Source of the DNA: Hepsetus odoe
Lineage: Eukaryota; Chordata; Actinopteri; Characiformes; Hepsetidae
DNA length: 64,000 bases
Direction: 5' to 3'
Assembly: GCA_017165825.1 (NCBI GenBank)
Contig: CM029370.1
Span: 13,422,920-13,486,919 of the forward strand
Within the stretch, counting starts at the first letter, position 1, and every line of letters begins with the position of its first letter. Under the pieces are notes generated by a model. The model was not told the DNA's origin, did not search any database, and saw only the letters and a program-made list of their open reading frames with translations. The position numbers were made by a program, and so were the translations under genes. Of this stretch, positions 24,065 through 36,909 are shown one piece after another.

Positions 24065-24307
24065 CTCTTTGCGTGCTCTCTCTGCTTTGCGCACCTCCAG
24101 TCGCAGGTTTTCCACCTTCTGAGAAAGGCCCTCCATCTCCTCCTCCTTGTCACGGAGCTGGCGGGCCAGCCGCTGCTTGTGAGAGCGCAGCTCAGTGAGG
24201 CGCTCGTTCAGCTCAGAGAACTCCTGCATGGCCATCTTCCTCTGACTGTGTGCCTCCTTCAGCTCTTTCCCCTGAGCCTTGAGCTTCTCCTCTGCTTCCA
24301 AAATCCT
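24065..24307 (-). CDS. cdc42bpa: exon: coiled coil
   Basis: The 243-nt phase 0-0 exon (81 residues) includes ELKEAHSQRKMAMQEFSELN, ERLTELRSHKQRLARQLRDK and EEEMEGLSQKVENLRLEVRK. It matches the conserved MRCK segment around QRKLAMQEF. The acceptor is ttgtccag and the donor gtaaga. Confidence 0.95.
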
Positions 24308-24478
24308 CTGGACAAACAGAGACAGAGATGGCATGAACAAGCTATTTGTATAGCTGATCTTGTTTCTTACAGACAAATAAACCTAAATAAAAATCTTCAA
24401 ACACATTTAAAAGGGACAGAAATACATGACGTGTGTGATGAAAGGCTTTTAGTTGCCATATTCCACTCATGCACAAAC

Positions 24479-24612
24479 CTTGTTCATTTCATCTTTCTCT
24501 TGTGTAACACACTTAAGCTGTTTCTCCAGAGACTTGATGATCTTGGAGGAGTCTTCCAAATCGCGACGTGCAATGCTGGCTTCCTCCAGCTGCTGCTCCA
24601 GCTGTCCAGAAT
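24479..24612 (-). CDS. cdc42bpa: exon: coiled coil
   Basis: The 134-nt exon encodes SGQLEQQLEEASIARRDLED, SSKIIKSLEKQLKCVTQEKD and EMNK, with an acidic/basic heptad pattern. The acceptor is tatttcag and the donor gtttgt. The reverse strand of this exon and the next is open over a long stretch, but that is a shadow. Confidence 0.94.
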
Positions 24613-24887
24613 CTGAAATAAAACAATCAGTTAAGTCATTAAAATGACTTTAAAGCACAAAATACACAGTGTTAATTCATGCATATATGCGTAAAGGCCA
24701 ATTTTTTAGGCACTGCAGGTCATCACTCTCTATGTACAATATGTGTTATATGTGTGTGTGTGATTCCTGAAAGTTTTAACCCAACAATTTATGTATAGAT
24801 AAAATAAATGTGTATGATAAAGGTAGGTCTACCTAATATACTGTATTTATATTGCTAGACGTGGATTAGTCTGTATAGATCTGTTAC

Positions 24888-25010
24888 CTGCTAACTGCCT
24901 TTTCAAGATGTCAATTTCATTCTTCAGGCTTTTGATCTCCACCTCTTTGTTGGCACTGACCGGCACATCTGAATTAGGATACTGAAGAGCCTGAACTGTC
25001 TGAGTAGATT
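24888..25010 (-). CDS. cdc42bpa: exon: coiled coil
   Basis: The 123-nt exon encodes STQTVQALQYPNSDVPVSAN then KEVEIKSLKNEIDILKRQLA. STQTVQALQY is an MRCK-alpha signature. Both ends are phase 1. The acceptor is gccacag and the donor gtaaca. Confidence 0.94.
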
Positions 25011-25284
25011 CTGTGGCACAAAAGAAAAAGTCATAGATAAATAGACAGACAGACAGAGTTTATATATATCATTTATATATAAATAATATTAGCTTGTTAG
25101 GGCTATGGCTTGCACACAATCATTGATGGGCCCCCAAGCAATGTACATTAGTTTAACTTTTAGCTCCTTTAAGCAATCTGAAAAATAATCCATGTTCACA
25201 AGGCAGCTGTTAGAATATGGCAAAGCCATTTCAGGTAGCCATTGCCTGATTCTGTGATATTATAATGGAATGGCAGTTAACAGG

Positions 25285-25565
25285 AACTGTGGAGCTCAAC
25301 CTGAGGTCTGGAAGAAAACCTTCATTCCAAAAACCTGAGGTTTGTAGTGAACATCTAAATAAGCCTTTTAGAAAAATGTCCTGTGGAACGATGAAGCCAA
25401 AAAAATAGGTGTGTTTAGAGAAAAAGGGTCTCAGAAAAAGAAAATTTCTCCAACAACTAAGCATAGTTGCTGATTGTTGTTCAATGGATTGATCATGATT
25501 TGGGCTTGTGCCAAAATACACACTGTATCATGGAACGATGGAAATTTTTCCATGCATAAACCCAT
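25285..25565 (+). mobile_element. Tc1-like transposase fragment
   Basis: It has the order of a Tc1 DDE core: gaaaaatgtcctgtggaacg then atgaagccaaaaaa, a tttctccaacaactaagcat stretch, and ttgatcatgatttgggcttg. It sits between coiled-coil exons at 25010 and 25615 and has no open frame. Confidence 0.6.
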
Positions 25566-25614
25566 GTTCTGATGTTATTTAAAGGCAAGTTTGCATGTGT
25601 TAGTTTCTGTTCAC

Positions 25615-25775
25615 CCTGAAGTTTCCGGCTGAGCTCAGTCTTCTCCTGCTCCAGACGACGGATCCTCCGCTCGTAGGCCTCAGAGGCCAGACTGTCGTCC
25701 AAACTTCTTTGTAACCCAGCATCCACCTTTTCAGAGCCACTGGCCTCACGCAGGCAGCCACGGTCTGATAGAGAA
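25615..25775 (-). CDS. cdc42bpa: exon: start of coiled coil
   Basis: The 161-nt exon encodes SLSDRGCLREASGSEKVDAG, then a heptad-rich stretch including AYERRIRRLEQEKTELSRKL. This begins the long coiled coil that mediates dimerisation and autoinhibition in MRCK (family knowledge). The first half is more diverged from mammals than the second. The acceptor is gtgtctag and the donor gtgaac. Confidence 0.94.
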
Positions 25776-26061
25776 CTAGACACACATACACAGAGCATCA
25801 AAAGCAAGGACATCTGTTAGCTTACACTAACTCCAAAACTATCATGTCATTTATCCCAACCAAAAGCAGGTGATTTTGGACGAGCAAGACTGCTTTGTCT
25901 GACAAAAATAAGGGAAGCTTGCAAAGACTCTACCCAAAAACTACAATTAAAGTAACTGCCTTACTGGATTTTTTTTTTTTCTATTTGATACAATATGCAT
26001 TAGATCAGTGCCGTTTCCTCTCTGACTGCAGCCCGAGTAAACACTCTTTAAAACAGCTCAC

Positions 26062-26141
26062 CATTTACTAGTGTAAGTGAATCCAACAAAGGGCAGATGG
26101 TGTCCAGAGAAGGCTGTGTGCGATGGTGGTGGCATCGTGTC
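26062..26141 (-). CDS. cdc42bpa: exon: AGC hydrophobic motif
   Basis: The 80-nt exon encodes DTMPPPSHTAFSGHHLPFVG followed by FTYTSK. The FVGFTYT stretch is the hydrophobic motif that packs on the N-lobe in ROCK/MRCK kinases. It ends two bases into a Cys codon. The acceptor is aaccttag and the donor gtgagc. Confidence 0.94.
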
Positions 26142-26231
26142 CTAAGGTTATATCAAGGGCATGTCAATTCACATGTCTTAGTTCTAACATTTGCAATGAA
26201 CACTGAATGACCATCAAGACCAGGTACAAAC

Positions 26232-26480
26232 CGAATTCTTGAGGCAATCGTCTTCCACGTCAAAGTTGGAGGTATCGGTGGGGCTGCTGACTTCAGGGAT
26301 GTAGGGGGCCTCACAGGAACGGATGTTGTCCCAGTCAATGCCTAAGAAGAAGGGGTGTCTTTTGAAGTCCTCAATTCCATTCTGGCCCAGCCTGTGCTCA
26401 CGAGAACAGATTAGCCTTCGCATCAGATCCTTCGCCTCCTCAGACACATCCGACACCTGTGTTGGGAACTGGAACCTCTC
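26232..26480 (-). CDS. cdc42bpa: exon: kinase C-lobe and start of AGC tail
   Basis: The 249-nt phase 0-0 exon (83 residues) starts ERFQFPTQVSDVSEEAKDL and carries ICSREHRLGQNGIEDFKRHP. It ends in the AGC-kinase tail APYIPEVSSPTDTSNFDVED. The acceptor is tctctttag and the donor gtttgt. Confidence 0.96.
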
Positions 26481-27753
26481 CTAAAGAGAAATCACACACA
26501 TAGGAATCAGCTATAAGTGCAGCTAAACAAAAACACTACGGTGTTAATGTACAACAGGTTGAAGGAGTTTAAAAACGAATACTAAAATTGACCTTTTTAT
26601 GAAGGATTAATTACCTCGTTCAGAGGGTGAGATGACTAATCCAGAATATAGTGAAGAAAAAACAAAAGAGCAAGACTGTTTAAAACAAAACTAAAACTGA
26701 AAATTAAACAGTAAACATACAAGGATATTTTCATGCTTGAAGGATAAGCAAATTTAGTAAATAATCTTATTTATAAAGCTCTTTACACATGCCGCTTATA
26801 TGTTTATGGTCTGAATTCTAGTAAATGGCTTCTTTGGTTAAGCTATGAAGCTACCACTGCAAAACCAAAGCAACCGCCAATCGCTCAACCCACTCAAACC
26901 ACACCCGGCTCTTCATTAAGGTTGGGGCAAACTTCACATTGTGGCTTGAGACGCATTTTGATCAACTACAAACATATACAAAACGTCACAATGTAGCCAG
27001 ATGCTCCAGACAGTCACTGTAGACCACAGGGTCCATTTCCACACAGGGCTAGGAGGAATTTGATCCCAAAAAAAAATCTCTCTCTTTTTGTGAATGGTAG
27101 AACTTATGTTGACTGAAATGCTCACAGTAATTCATGCAGTCTTAAATCACATGTACAAGTCTGCACCACCTTAACGAAGAGTTGGTTGTGGCTTGAAAAG
27201 ACCTAGAGATTATTTGGTGATTACATTCACAAATACTGTTTGGTTGCCTGCTGACTTCTAGTTTTGCTCATTGCTCCGCTGCAAAAAAGAAAACATTTGC
27301 AATCCAATGTCTGATCCACTGCATCTGGAGAATTTTTTGCTATAGTGGCTGAACAAAATACAGCTGACCAGCCAAATACGCACAAACTCTTAAGATTTAC
27401 ACAAAACTAAAAGGTTATTAAATAATTCCAAAGTTTCTAGGAAAATGTTCAGTAGTCTAAAAAAAATAATAAATTTTCAAATGTGGTTTCAGACACAGAT
27501 TACACACTGTGTAATTCCATTCCATTAGGCTTGCACCTCAAATCAAAAAAAGAAAACTTCAGACACCAAACATATTGTGGCTGATTGGCTACATTTAGAG
27601 CAAGAGGAAAATTGGGTTTACTAGAAAAAGATAAAGAACTTCTTGAATTAAAATAAAAACAACAGCGATTATGATTACTGTACAGCATACAGAGTCATGC
27701 AAAAGCTGTGTATATGTTTGGTGACGTAGCAAGATTAATAGCAGGATATTCAC

Positions 27754-27954
27754 TTTGTGGTTCATGATCTTGCCGTAGGTTTCCACCAGTGACTCGGCAT
27801 AGAAAGGCGTCTCTCCATACAGCATCTCATACATACAGACACCCAGAGACCACCAGTCACACTCAGGCCCGTATTTGCCCTTCCCATCCTCCATGGCCTG
27901 CAGGATCTCTGGGGAGATGTAGTCTGGTGTTCCTACCGCAACAGAGGACTGCAC
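27754..27954 (-). CDS. cdc42bpa: exon: activation segment and APE-equivalent
   Basis: The 201-nt phase 0-0 exon (67 residues) contains the activation segment SSVAVGTPDYISPEILQAME, then GPECDWWSLGVCMYEMLYGE. It ends ESLVETYGKIMNHK. It is nearly identical to the mammalian sequence. The acceptor is cttcctcag and the donor gtgaat. Confidence 0.97.
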
Positions 27955-28280
27955 CTGAGGAAGGCATGGTGACAACAGTGCTCAGGATTAAAGATGAGGA
28001 GATTACTAGCATTTTTAATAATGATTCCAGCTAAACAGTAAAAACTGGACAAACTGTAATCAATGTGGTGAAATTATACTTTTTATAGTACTGCTGCCCT
28101 TTTCTATTCCTTGTTGGGCATTTTAAAACTTTGGACGGGCACTGTGCAACTTATGAAGGAGACATTTCTGTTTTTTGTGTCATTTCTGACCATTTTTTGG
28201 ATAACTGTTACACCGTTTGTTTATTATTATTATTATTATTAATATTTAATGCTGTTACTCCGTTTCAAACTAAATATTTA

Positions 28281-28311
28281 GAATAAATAAATAAATAAAT
28301 AATATATATAC
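28281..28311. repeat. (AAAT)n/(AT)n tract
   Basis: A short AAAT and AT run abuts the left end of Tc1 copy 2, consistent with insertion at a TA-rich site. Confidence 0.85.
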
Positions 28312-28312
28312 A

Positions 28313-28864
28313 CAGTACTGTGCAAACGTTTTAGGCAGGTGTGGAAAAAATGCTGTAAACAAAGAACGCTTTCAGAAATATAAAGAATGATTGTTTATTT
28401 TTATCAATTTACAAACTGCAAAGTGAGCTAACAAAAGAAAAATCGAAATCAAATCAATATTTGGTGTTACTACCATTTGCCTTCAAACCAGCATCAGTTC
28501 TTCTGGCCCCCACAGAGCCCTGATCTCAACATCATCCAGTGTGTCTGGGATTACATGAAGAGACAGAAGGATGTGAGGAAGCCTACATCAACAGAAGATC
28601 TGTGGTTAGTTCTCCAAGATGTTTGGAACAACCTACCAGCCGAGTTCCTTCAAAAATTGTGTGCAAGTGTACCTAGAAGAATTGATGCTGTTTTGAAGGC
28701 AAAGGGTGGTCACACCAAATATTGATTTGATTTAGATTTCTCTTTTGTTCATTCACTGCATTTTGTTGATTGATGAAAATAAATGGTTAACACTTCCATT
28801 TTTGAAAGCATTCTTTGTTTGCAGCATTTTTTCCACACTTGCCTAAAACTTTTGCACAGTACTG
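28313..28864 (+). mobile_element. Tc1-like element, internally deleted (copy 2)
   Basis: Terminal cagtactg motifs with long subterminal inverted arms (about 190 nt each by eye). Between them remains a transposase C-terminal frame: WPPQSPDLNIIQCVWDYMKR then KPTSTEDLWLVLQDVWNNLP to GGHTKY and stop. The DDE N-terminal part is missing, so it is non-autonomous. Confidence 0.9.
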
Positions 28865-29071
28865 TATATACATATAAAATCATGATTTTATTCCATTTTT
28901 GCACAATGGTGCCTCAGGGGAATACCCCAAAAGTACTTCCACAAGTAGAAACAAGTAGTTCCAATAAAACCTGATTTTACTCATTACCTCAACTTCATGC
29001 AATTCTGAAATAATCTGACTTTCAACTGAAAATCGCAGCATCTGTTTGAACATGAATGACAGTGACCTCAC

Positions 29072-29165
29072 CGTTCCATCCTCCATGAGTTTGAGGCAGG
29101 AGCCAAAGTCAGCCAAGCGGATATGGCCATTCATATCCAATAGGATGTTGTCCGGCTTGATATCT
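29072..29165 (-). CDS. cdc42bpa: exon: catalytic loop and DFG
   Basis: The 94-nt exon completes the HRD Arg and encodes DIKPDNILLDMNGHIRLADF then GSCLKLMEDGT. The catalytic-loop Asp and the magnesium-binding DFG Asp are both intact, so the kinase should be active. The acceptor is catcatcag and the donor gtgagg. Confidence 0.96.
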
Positions 29166-30019
29166 CTGATGATGCACAGAAAAAGATAATAATGTGATCA
29201 AGAACGATCCTAAGTTCAAGATCAATTACTTAAAATTGTCAATTACTATTAGGCGGATCAGTTTCATAAATAAATCTTAAAATATAGGAACCGTAAGGAA
29301 TTGTTCATAATGTATCAAATCAATAAACTGAAAATAGTAATGATCAATGCTATATGCTCTGAGAGGCCAAGCTTAACGCAAATCTTCAAATATTTTATTC
29401 TGCTTTGTAGAAGCAGTGTTAATTGTAACTATTCATCATGTTTCTCAGCACATCCATTTATAACCAAAAAAGTCTGTAATAAGTTTCACATCTGGAACCA
29501 TTAATCCATGTAATTAAAAGCTAGCTGCACAGCCATGTTAACTACAAATAGTAACATGGAAGGATTTATTTATTTATTTATTTTATTTTTTTTATTGCTG
29601 GTAATGGGTAACTGCACAGCTGCCTGAAGGGGAAAGTGATGTTGAGCTCTCTGGGATGAAGAAAAAGAGCCACTTTGTAAAGACTGAGTTTTGGATTCCT
29701 CTGAGCGAATACATTTGAGTGCAAGTAACAAAGCCGGCAAATGATAGATCAGCAGGTTTACTACTGCACACCAAAACAGATCTCAATTTTAAAGTTGATC
29801 AGCTCAACCCGAATAGATCTTCGTTATCACTCGCATCTAAATGTTCTCATTCAGTAGGTCATGCACCTGCTGTATGTTCTAGAAAACTAGATCCAAAACC
29901 TCTTAAGGCCTCACACTCACTTCTACATCCTGACCAATTTAATGTATCACACTCAGTTCCAAGTGATGTCAAAGCAGAGAAACAAAAAGTCAAAGAACAT
30001 AACTGCTTGCCTACAGTTT

Positions 30020-30450
30020 GCTGAAGAGCAGGTGGAAAAGGCAAACGTGGACACATGAGAACAAAATAGGAAACATTATGATTAAAATAAAAGGAAAATA
30101 TGCATTTCAGTTTAAGAACCTAATCCTATCTGTGAAACATGGTGGTGGTAGTCTCAGGATTTTGGGCCGTTTTGCTGAGTCTGGACCCCAATGGCTTGCT
30201 CTGGCTCAAATTCCCTACAAATTAATTAACAGCTCTCAGAAATGTTAAGTTATGGTTAACTTAAGGGGTCCCACCTGACACTAAAAGCTAAGGTTCACAT
30301 ACTTTTGCCTCGCACAGATATCTTATATTGAATCACTATCCTCAGTGAATACTTATTTGGACAATAATATTTGTCCAATTTGTTTTATTGTTTCGTTTTA
30401 TATGACTTTTAGGGCTTGGCTCTGAAAATGTGATCTGAGCATGATCTGAT
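30020..30450 (+). mobile_element. decayed Tc1-like element
   Basis: It includes tgtgaaacatggtggtggta (the VKHGGGS motif of Tc1 transposases) and the terminal-region sequence aaggttcacatacttttgcc. The terminus resembles that of the element at 45134-46465 in the opposite orientation. Confidence 0.65.
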
Positions 30451-31687
30451 CGTGAATTTTAAAATAGAATGTCTTATAAGGCTAGAATGGTATTAAATGA
30501 CAAACTTAACAGTAAGCTGTACAGAGTCTTGGCCAGTCTGATTGCAGGGCACACAATGTTTTGTGTGTTTTTTTTTTTTTTTTAACCATCCCAAAGTGAT
30601 TGTACATATATCCATCCAACCTGCAGATAAAGGAAAATAGCTGCTTCTGGGTACTAATTTGTTTTACAATGCCTGTATAGTGTTTACCTACATGCAGAGC
30701 ACTCATAACCATTTAAGGTAAAATTCAGAATTGTTCTAGTGTGTTGTAATTTACATCAGTCCACCACAAATGACTTTATTTACACCTTGAATATTTAATT
30801 ATAAATTATTCTGAATATATAATTTGAAGAACGAAAGCCATGCCTTTATGGAATCTATTTGGTGAAGTTGGGATGCAAAGATTTCTTTTATAATGATTCT
30901 CCCTCCAAGAGACAAGCATCCAATTCAAGATAAACCCTTCACTTGATGAACATAAGAAGGTAACAGGTGAACACCATACTGCACGTAGCATTTCAGAAAT
31001 AACAGCATTAGGTTTTCTTTGAGTACAGCTTAATTTAGTGTCCTGGCCCAGCGTCACAAAGCAAGCAGCATGACACTAAACCAATTACAGAGCAAGTGAG
31101 ACCCTGAGACATTAACAGAGACAGATCAAATAAACAGGCTTGCAGTATTTATCCTAACAAACCATTACACTGCCTCAACTTCTCAAAGTGGGGACATTCT
31201 TGAGACAGAGGACTCCAGGAAGACATGAGAGAGTGTGAAATCGCTTAACCAGCTGATGACTAACCCACACATTTTCAGTCATTATGAAAACTCAAGTTTT
31301 TTAAACCCATATTTAGTGTCTGAATTTAGTAACCTACGATTCATAGACTTACAATTGTTAATGCAGTTTCACCAGACCTTCAGCAAGGTCACTGAATAAC
31401 GCCTGCAGTAGCCACATAGGCCATTAGCCTGCTTGCCTGGCGTCTACGCTCAGCTTAGCTGACTAGGCTAAAGGCCTCCTGCTGATGGTTAGTAAAGGGC
31501 AGCTCCAGGGCAGCAGGGGGTGTAGCATAGCCACTAATTGCTCTGCTGTGTCTCGGACAGCGGCCTTAAGGAGCAGCAACGCTGAAGGCAGGAGGGAGGG
31601 TAATCCCCTTTAAGACCACAAAACCCATCTGTGAGAGCCATATGTACTTGACTCATGTCTACCAAAGAGACTGCTCAGAATTACAGA

Positions 31688-31775
31688 AAGAGAGAGAGAG
31701 AGAGATTGTGTGTGTGTGAGTGAGAGAGAGGGAGGGAGAGAGAGAGAGATTGCGTGTGTGTGTGAGAGAGAGAGA
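31688..31775. repeat. (AG)n and (GT)n tracts
   Basis: Alternating gaga and gtgt runs, interrupted. Confidence 0.9.
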
Positions 31776-31915
31776 TAAACTTTAGTCACTTTGATTCGGT
31801 CACTGGTATTGTTTTGTATTGGAAACAAGACCTTAAACACATTCTAGGCATCAAAACCACCCAAGCTATACCCTTCACTGGCGCTACAGCCTAGTCCCAC
31901 TTTTATATGTCTGCA

Positions 31916-31916
<1 letters not shown>

Positions 31917-31952
<36 letters not shown>

Positions 31953-32026
31953 CAATAACTACCAACATTATTATTAGTTGTAGTGGTATTACTATAAATA
32001 ATAATAATAATAATAATAACTACCAA

Positions 32027-32096
<70 letters not shown>

Positions 32097-32102
32097 GATA
32101 AT
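31917..32102. repeat. compound trinucleotide repeats (AAT)n, (ATT)n, (TTG)n
   Basis: AAT runs are followed by complementary ATT runs and a pure TTG run. The 20-mer aactaccaacattattatta occurs twice, starting at 31957 and 32018, showing an internal duplication. AAT and ATT runs could fold on each other. Confidence 0.92.
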
Positions 32103-34382
32103 AATACTACGGCTACTACAATACATTTAATTTGAGAAAGGTGCCATATAAATTAAAGGTCACTTTAAAGAACAAAAATAAAACAACATTGCTCAAAAAA
32201 AAACAAAAAAAACTGCAGAATTCTATTAACCCAGCAGGAAAGAAAATGTAGAAAGAAAAAAAAAAAAAAAAAAAAACAAGAAGGGGGGAAAGTAGAATAG
32301 CACAGACCGAAAAGGTAAGTCTTGAACTAAGTTTTAAAGAGAGACAGAAAGGAGGTTAGATGAAGAGAATGGAGTTTGAATCTGGCTTTTAAACTTCATT
32401 TATGAATCCTGTCTTTTCAGACTACTGTACATTAGCAATTATTGAGAACAATGAAACCCACTACTAAGTATTAGTCGTTTTGCATACTGGCTGAAAATCT
32501 CAACCTTTATGTCTGTAGGTCTCAGATAAGTGCATCTACCTATACTCAGCTATGCAAATTGAAAAAATTGCTGGTCTCATTGTATTGTATTCTCAGAGTT
32601 CACTAGAATGCTTTATTATTGAAAAATCACTAGTTTCCCCTGAAGGACCACCAGCCATTGTCTGCAAACCAATGTTAAACATTCAAGATCATATGCTGAA
32701 TGAAACACAGTTTGATGCTTAATAAAAGGTCATCTTTTAATAAATGCTTTAAGAAACATCATCATATTTGAATCTTAAGTAAATCGGAAGGCAGTGAATT
32801 GGGCCTGGAAAGAAACTGTGGCCCTGCTGAATAAATCAATCCAATCCATGGAGGCCCTAGACTCGCCTTACTTACAGGACTAACCTCTTAGTGCCAGATA
32901 CCACTATATACCTCCAGAGGTCTTGTAAAGTCCATGCTCCGACAGGGCAGAGTTGTTTTGCACAAGGACGACCTACACGATATTAGGCAGGTGTTTTTAG
33001 TGTTATGGGGGTCAGTGTATAAATTTACATTTTGGAGGATTAACGCTCTTATCAAGAGTGGAATACATTGGACTGTGACAGAGAAAGTCTCTACGGAGCC
33101 ACCTGGGGTTTATAGCCTTGCTCAGGAACCAAAATGGTGTTTGTGCTAGAAATAAGACTCTTGGTCCACAGTTACCCCTTGGTTGCTTAATACAAAACCG
33201 ATCTGAAGTCAAGTCTTGATATAAATGTCTGACTTATGCAAGTTTTTAAAAACTACAACATCCAGTTCAACGACTTTCAGTTGGAAGTACAGTGTGTCTA
33301 TCTTAACTCGTGGCTGCTGATGTCAGCATACAAAGATCTTTATGAGCTCATCGGCATGCTCGGGCACTTTTGAACAAATGTGCCAGCAGCCAGAGGCAAT
33401 GGTTGTACCCTTCTCTGTTTGGCAGGTGAGTTACGCAAGAAACCAGCAATGCCTTCAGAGGAGCTCTCAGCCATGCTAATGAAAGTTCATCTTCTGAGCG
33501 ACACAACACAACACATGGCACCAATCAATAACAGAACCCTCATAAGGCTCTGATCAATAGCCCACTGCACACACAATGCAGTGGACGCACACCCCTGAGC
33601 ACACAAAAATGCACACATAGGGACAGCTGTGTGTGCTGGAGAGTCTTCAGCTGTGGCTGCAGCACATTGGTTGCTTCTTCTCGGTGAGGGTCTACCAAGC
33701 ACAGCAGGAGCTCATGCAAATATCTTGGCTGCGAGAAGATGGGTGCTTAACACCACTTTGACTAACACAATCCTCCAGTTAAACACCCAACCCCCATTCA
33801 GCCTGGCCCTTCTTTCTGATGAAGGAGCTAGCTTAGCATGTGCTAGGCTTGGAGGTCTAGATCAGACCATACATATTATTAATGACGTGACGTTAAAGTT
33901 TTCATATATGTATGAATGTATTGCATGTAAAAACGGGTGATGATTCAAAACCTAAAAGCATACTCAAAAATAAAGGCTCTTCTTATGGACAGCATCAGAA
34001 TTCAACGTCAGACAACACGGATCCCGGTTGCCATATTAAGACATGTAACGGCTCTAAACTGTCAGGGCAAAGAGGGGCAAATTCATACAGCATACGGAGA
34101 AATGGCTTTAAAGAAGAAGCCAAACTGTTAAGCTAAGCAGCAACAAACAAAAGGAAGTAATAGTTTTTAGAATACTTGCAATTCTATGCGTTCAAATTAG
34201 ATTGTTACAATAACATTTTTATAAATACCTTATTGCCGTGGCTAATTAAAATGTGAACATTACAACGGAACACATTAGCTTATTTTGAATTAGGGAATGC
34301 TACAAACATCTCTGTGGAGAAATAATATATTTATTAGTTATCAGTATATTTTGACTGAAATATAGACAGGCATCAGGAATAA

Positions 34383-34383
34383 C

Positions 34384-34412
<29 letters not shown>
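34383..34412. repeat. (CA)n microsatellite
   Basis: A pure CA run of about 15 units. Confidence 0.93.
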
Positions 34413-34414
<2 letters not shown>

Positions 34415-34939
34415 GTTATTTTTACACAGTGCTTAGCACATGAACTGGCACCCGCACACACCCTCTTCCACTGCTTTCTCTCTGGGGACCAGCCCATACC
34501 ATCCCCACCCTCCAAAATTCAGATGTGCCAAACTCTCACAGGAGGAGAGCTGACCACACCTCTAACCCCATCATTACTGCCTCACACACTCTACACACTT
34601 CCCCCGCCAGCTTACTCACACAAGCCCAAAAACAGCATACAATTACCATGGCAAGAATAGAATGCATATGTGTGTGTGCGCGCGCATGTGTGTGTACCCA
34701 GTGGGAACAAAAGAGTGTTTATGTATTGGTGTCTGTGTGTGTCCAATGAGAATGGAAGAAAGTGTTTAGAACGAGAGTAAGTGTGTAAACTCACGATGTA
34801 AAGACGTCTATGTGACTGTGTGTGTTTCAGGAGCGCATGTGTGTGCCTAATTACATGTTTTTGTTATGATGTGTATTTGTGGTCATAAATACCTACTAAG
34901 TATAAACATTTGTTTGTGCTTCTGTTTACACTTTGTGTT

Positions 34940-35450
34940 TAATTATTAGGCAGCTTCTTTTCCTCAGGCTAAGTGGGCCAGAAAAGAGATAAAACTGACT
35001 CTGAACAGTCAAAAATTGCAAAAAGTCTTTCAGAGGGATGCAGCACTCTTGAAATTACTACGGGATTGGGGTCTGATCACAGAACCATCAAACAAGAACC
35101 ATGTTGCAAGAGCCATGCTGTGAAAAAAGATGCAAATTAGCTGCCAAAGATTTGAGAAGAATCAAACGTGAAGCTACCGGAAACCCTTGATCCTCCAGTG
35201 CTGTCATATTCCAGAACGGAACCTACCTGGAGTGTCCAGAAAAACAAGGTGCTCAGTGCTAAGAGACATGACCAAGGTAAGGGACTGAAACCCGACCACC
35301 ACTGAAAGTCAAGACTGGGTCAAGAAATATCTCAAGACTTGAGATGTTTCAAAGGTTTTATGGATGGATGAAATGAGCGTGACTCTTAATGTTTTTCCAT
35401 ATAGTTGTGTAATTCTTGTTCACACTAATAGTTGCCTAATAACTGTGCAC
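34940..35450 (+). mobile_element. Tc1-like element with large internal deletion
   Basis: It begins attattaggcagcttctttt and ends with the inverted sequence agttgcctaataactgtgca. Internally it preserves gatttgagaagaatcaaacg then tgaagctacc, and aggttttatggatggatgaa, landmarks of a widespread fish Tc1-like transposase. The catalytic second half is deleted. Confidence 0.75.
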
Positions 35451-36909
35451 ACATAAATGTTCCCCTGAGACTGTTCACACTCGTATTTCCTTTGTAAAAA
35501 CATTCGGATGTGGATTCGGATCATTTAAAATATAAGATAATCAGCAAACAATGATCTGTTGAGAAAACCACTGATCATGAGAAGGAGCCACTGGAGGCTC
35601 TAGAATCTGTGCATCCTATTCTGAGAGGGTCTTCAGTACAGGGGGAAATATTGTCACCTGCATGCGCTTGTCTCTGAAACAATATCTTATTAACTGCCTA
35701 AAAAAACGTCCTTTTTTCAATAACCTGTAACATAAATCTTATTAATAATAATAAGTAATTCATAATCGTAATTTATCTTATTACTCATATGAATGTGTTC
35801 TTTCATTTATTTTTCTTGATTTAGAGTTGTTAACTTTAACAAATGTTAACTCTGCAAACTAAAATCATGATCATTCGTTTAATAAATGCATGATGTGTTG
35901 TGTTACAACAGTTATGTTACATGATCTCAATATTGACCAAAGCAATTAGGACTATGATTTTGGCCCTAATCGAGCAGTTCGTGTGTCATGCTCAACATGT
36001 GTGTGTATGCATGCATTTGGCCATGTGCATATAGTTATCACCAGTGCCATTGTGTGCACGCGCGTGTGTGTGTCTGTATTGGGGCAATTACTTTTGTGTT
36101 CCTCGTTGCGGGATCAATTATTCTAAAGGCACACCCAAAGTCCCGCCCCTAACAAATGCAAACACATCAATCACAGCAGGACTCCAAAGCTACTGGTGCC
36201 TGTCATTATGCAAATAAGCAGAAGCCCTTCCCTATATATGTATGTATATATGGTGTATGTGTGTATTTTCCAGACCCCAAATTCTGAGCAACACTTAAGC
36301 AGGCCTCTCTGATTACACTTACATTCAGACTGCAGACTTTTGCTTGAAATCTCGCCACTTATCATTTGCCTCCACAAACGAGACTGATCTTTTTTGAAAA
36401 TGCCATATATATTAACCCCCTAAGGATGCAAACTCACACATGTTGCTTTCATATGTACTGAACACAAATATTTTCAATAATAATTCAGTACTAAAGTTGA
36501 GGTTTAGTGGGCAAAATAACATATTTCAGGTAAACTGTTTTTCCCAAGTGACCAACTAGTAATCCTTCAGTGTAAATTCTGCAGATAAACATTTCATACA
36601 ATGTAATGCCTTACTTTGGGCATACAAACACATAAAGAACCACAGAAACAATATGCAGTGTTAACTATACGTTTCGTCTCTCCCCTTAAAGTCTTCCGAT
36701 GACTTTCTCAGCATCTTCTGTTCCAATAACTTTACAACAGACCAGGCAAGAGCTGACTGATGACAGTGTTGGGAATTGAGGATAGACTGACGACAGAAGG
36801 CAAACAGAATAGCATGAAACTATATTGGTTTGGTTGCCAAGACAAAAAGCAAAGGCTCATCATGTGTAAGCACTTGCTGAGTCTCAGCAGGCAATGCAAA
36901 CAAGCTTAC

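Larger units (their letters stand above)
29166..36909 (-). other. cdc42bpa: 7.7-kb intron of the kinase domain
   Basis: It splits the HRD Arg codon. It holds two decayed Tc1-like elements (30020-30450, 34940-35450), AG/GT and trinucleotide microsatellites (31688-32102) and a (CA)n run at 34383. The remainder shows no splice-flanked conserved frame. Open frames of 60-100 codons here look like chance. Confidence 0.75.

Noticed and set aside
23927..24616. Plus-strand open frame of 229 codons, the longest in the window
   Set aside because: It is the antisense shadow of two coiled-coil exons (24065-24307 and 24479-24612), whose Glu/Lys/Leu-rich codons leave the reverse strand open. It crosses their intron and matches nothing.
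28477..28725. 82-codon open frame as a possible host gene
   Set aside because: WPPQSPDLNIIQCVWDYMKR is the Tc1 transposase DDE region, bounded by terminal inverted repeats. It is a transposon remnant.
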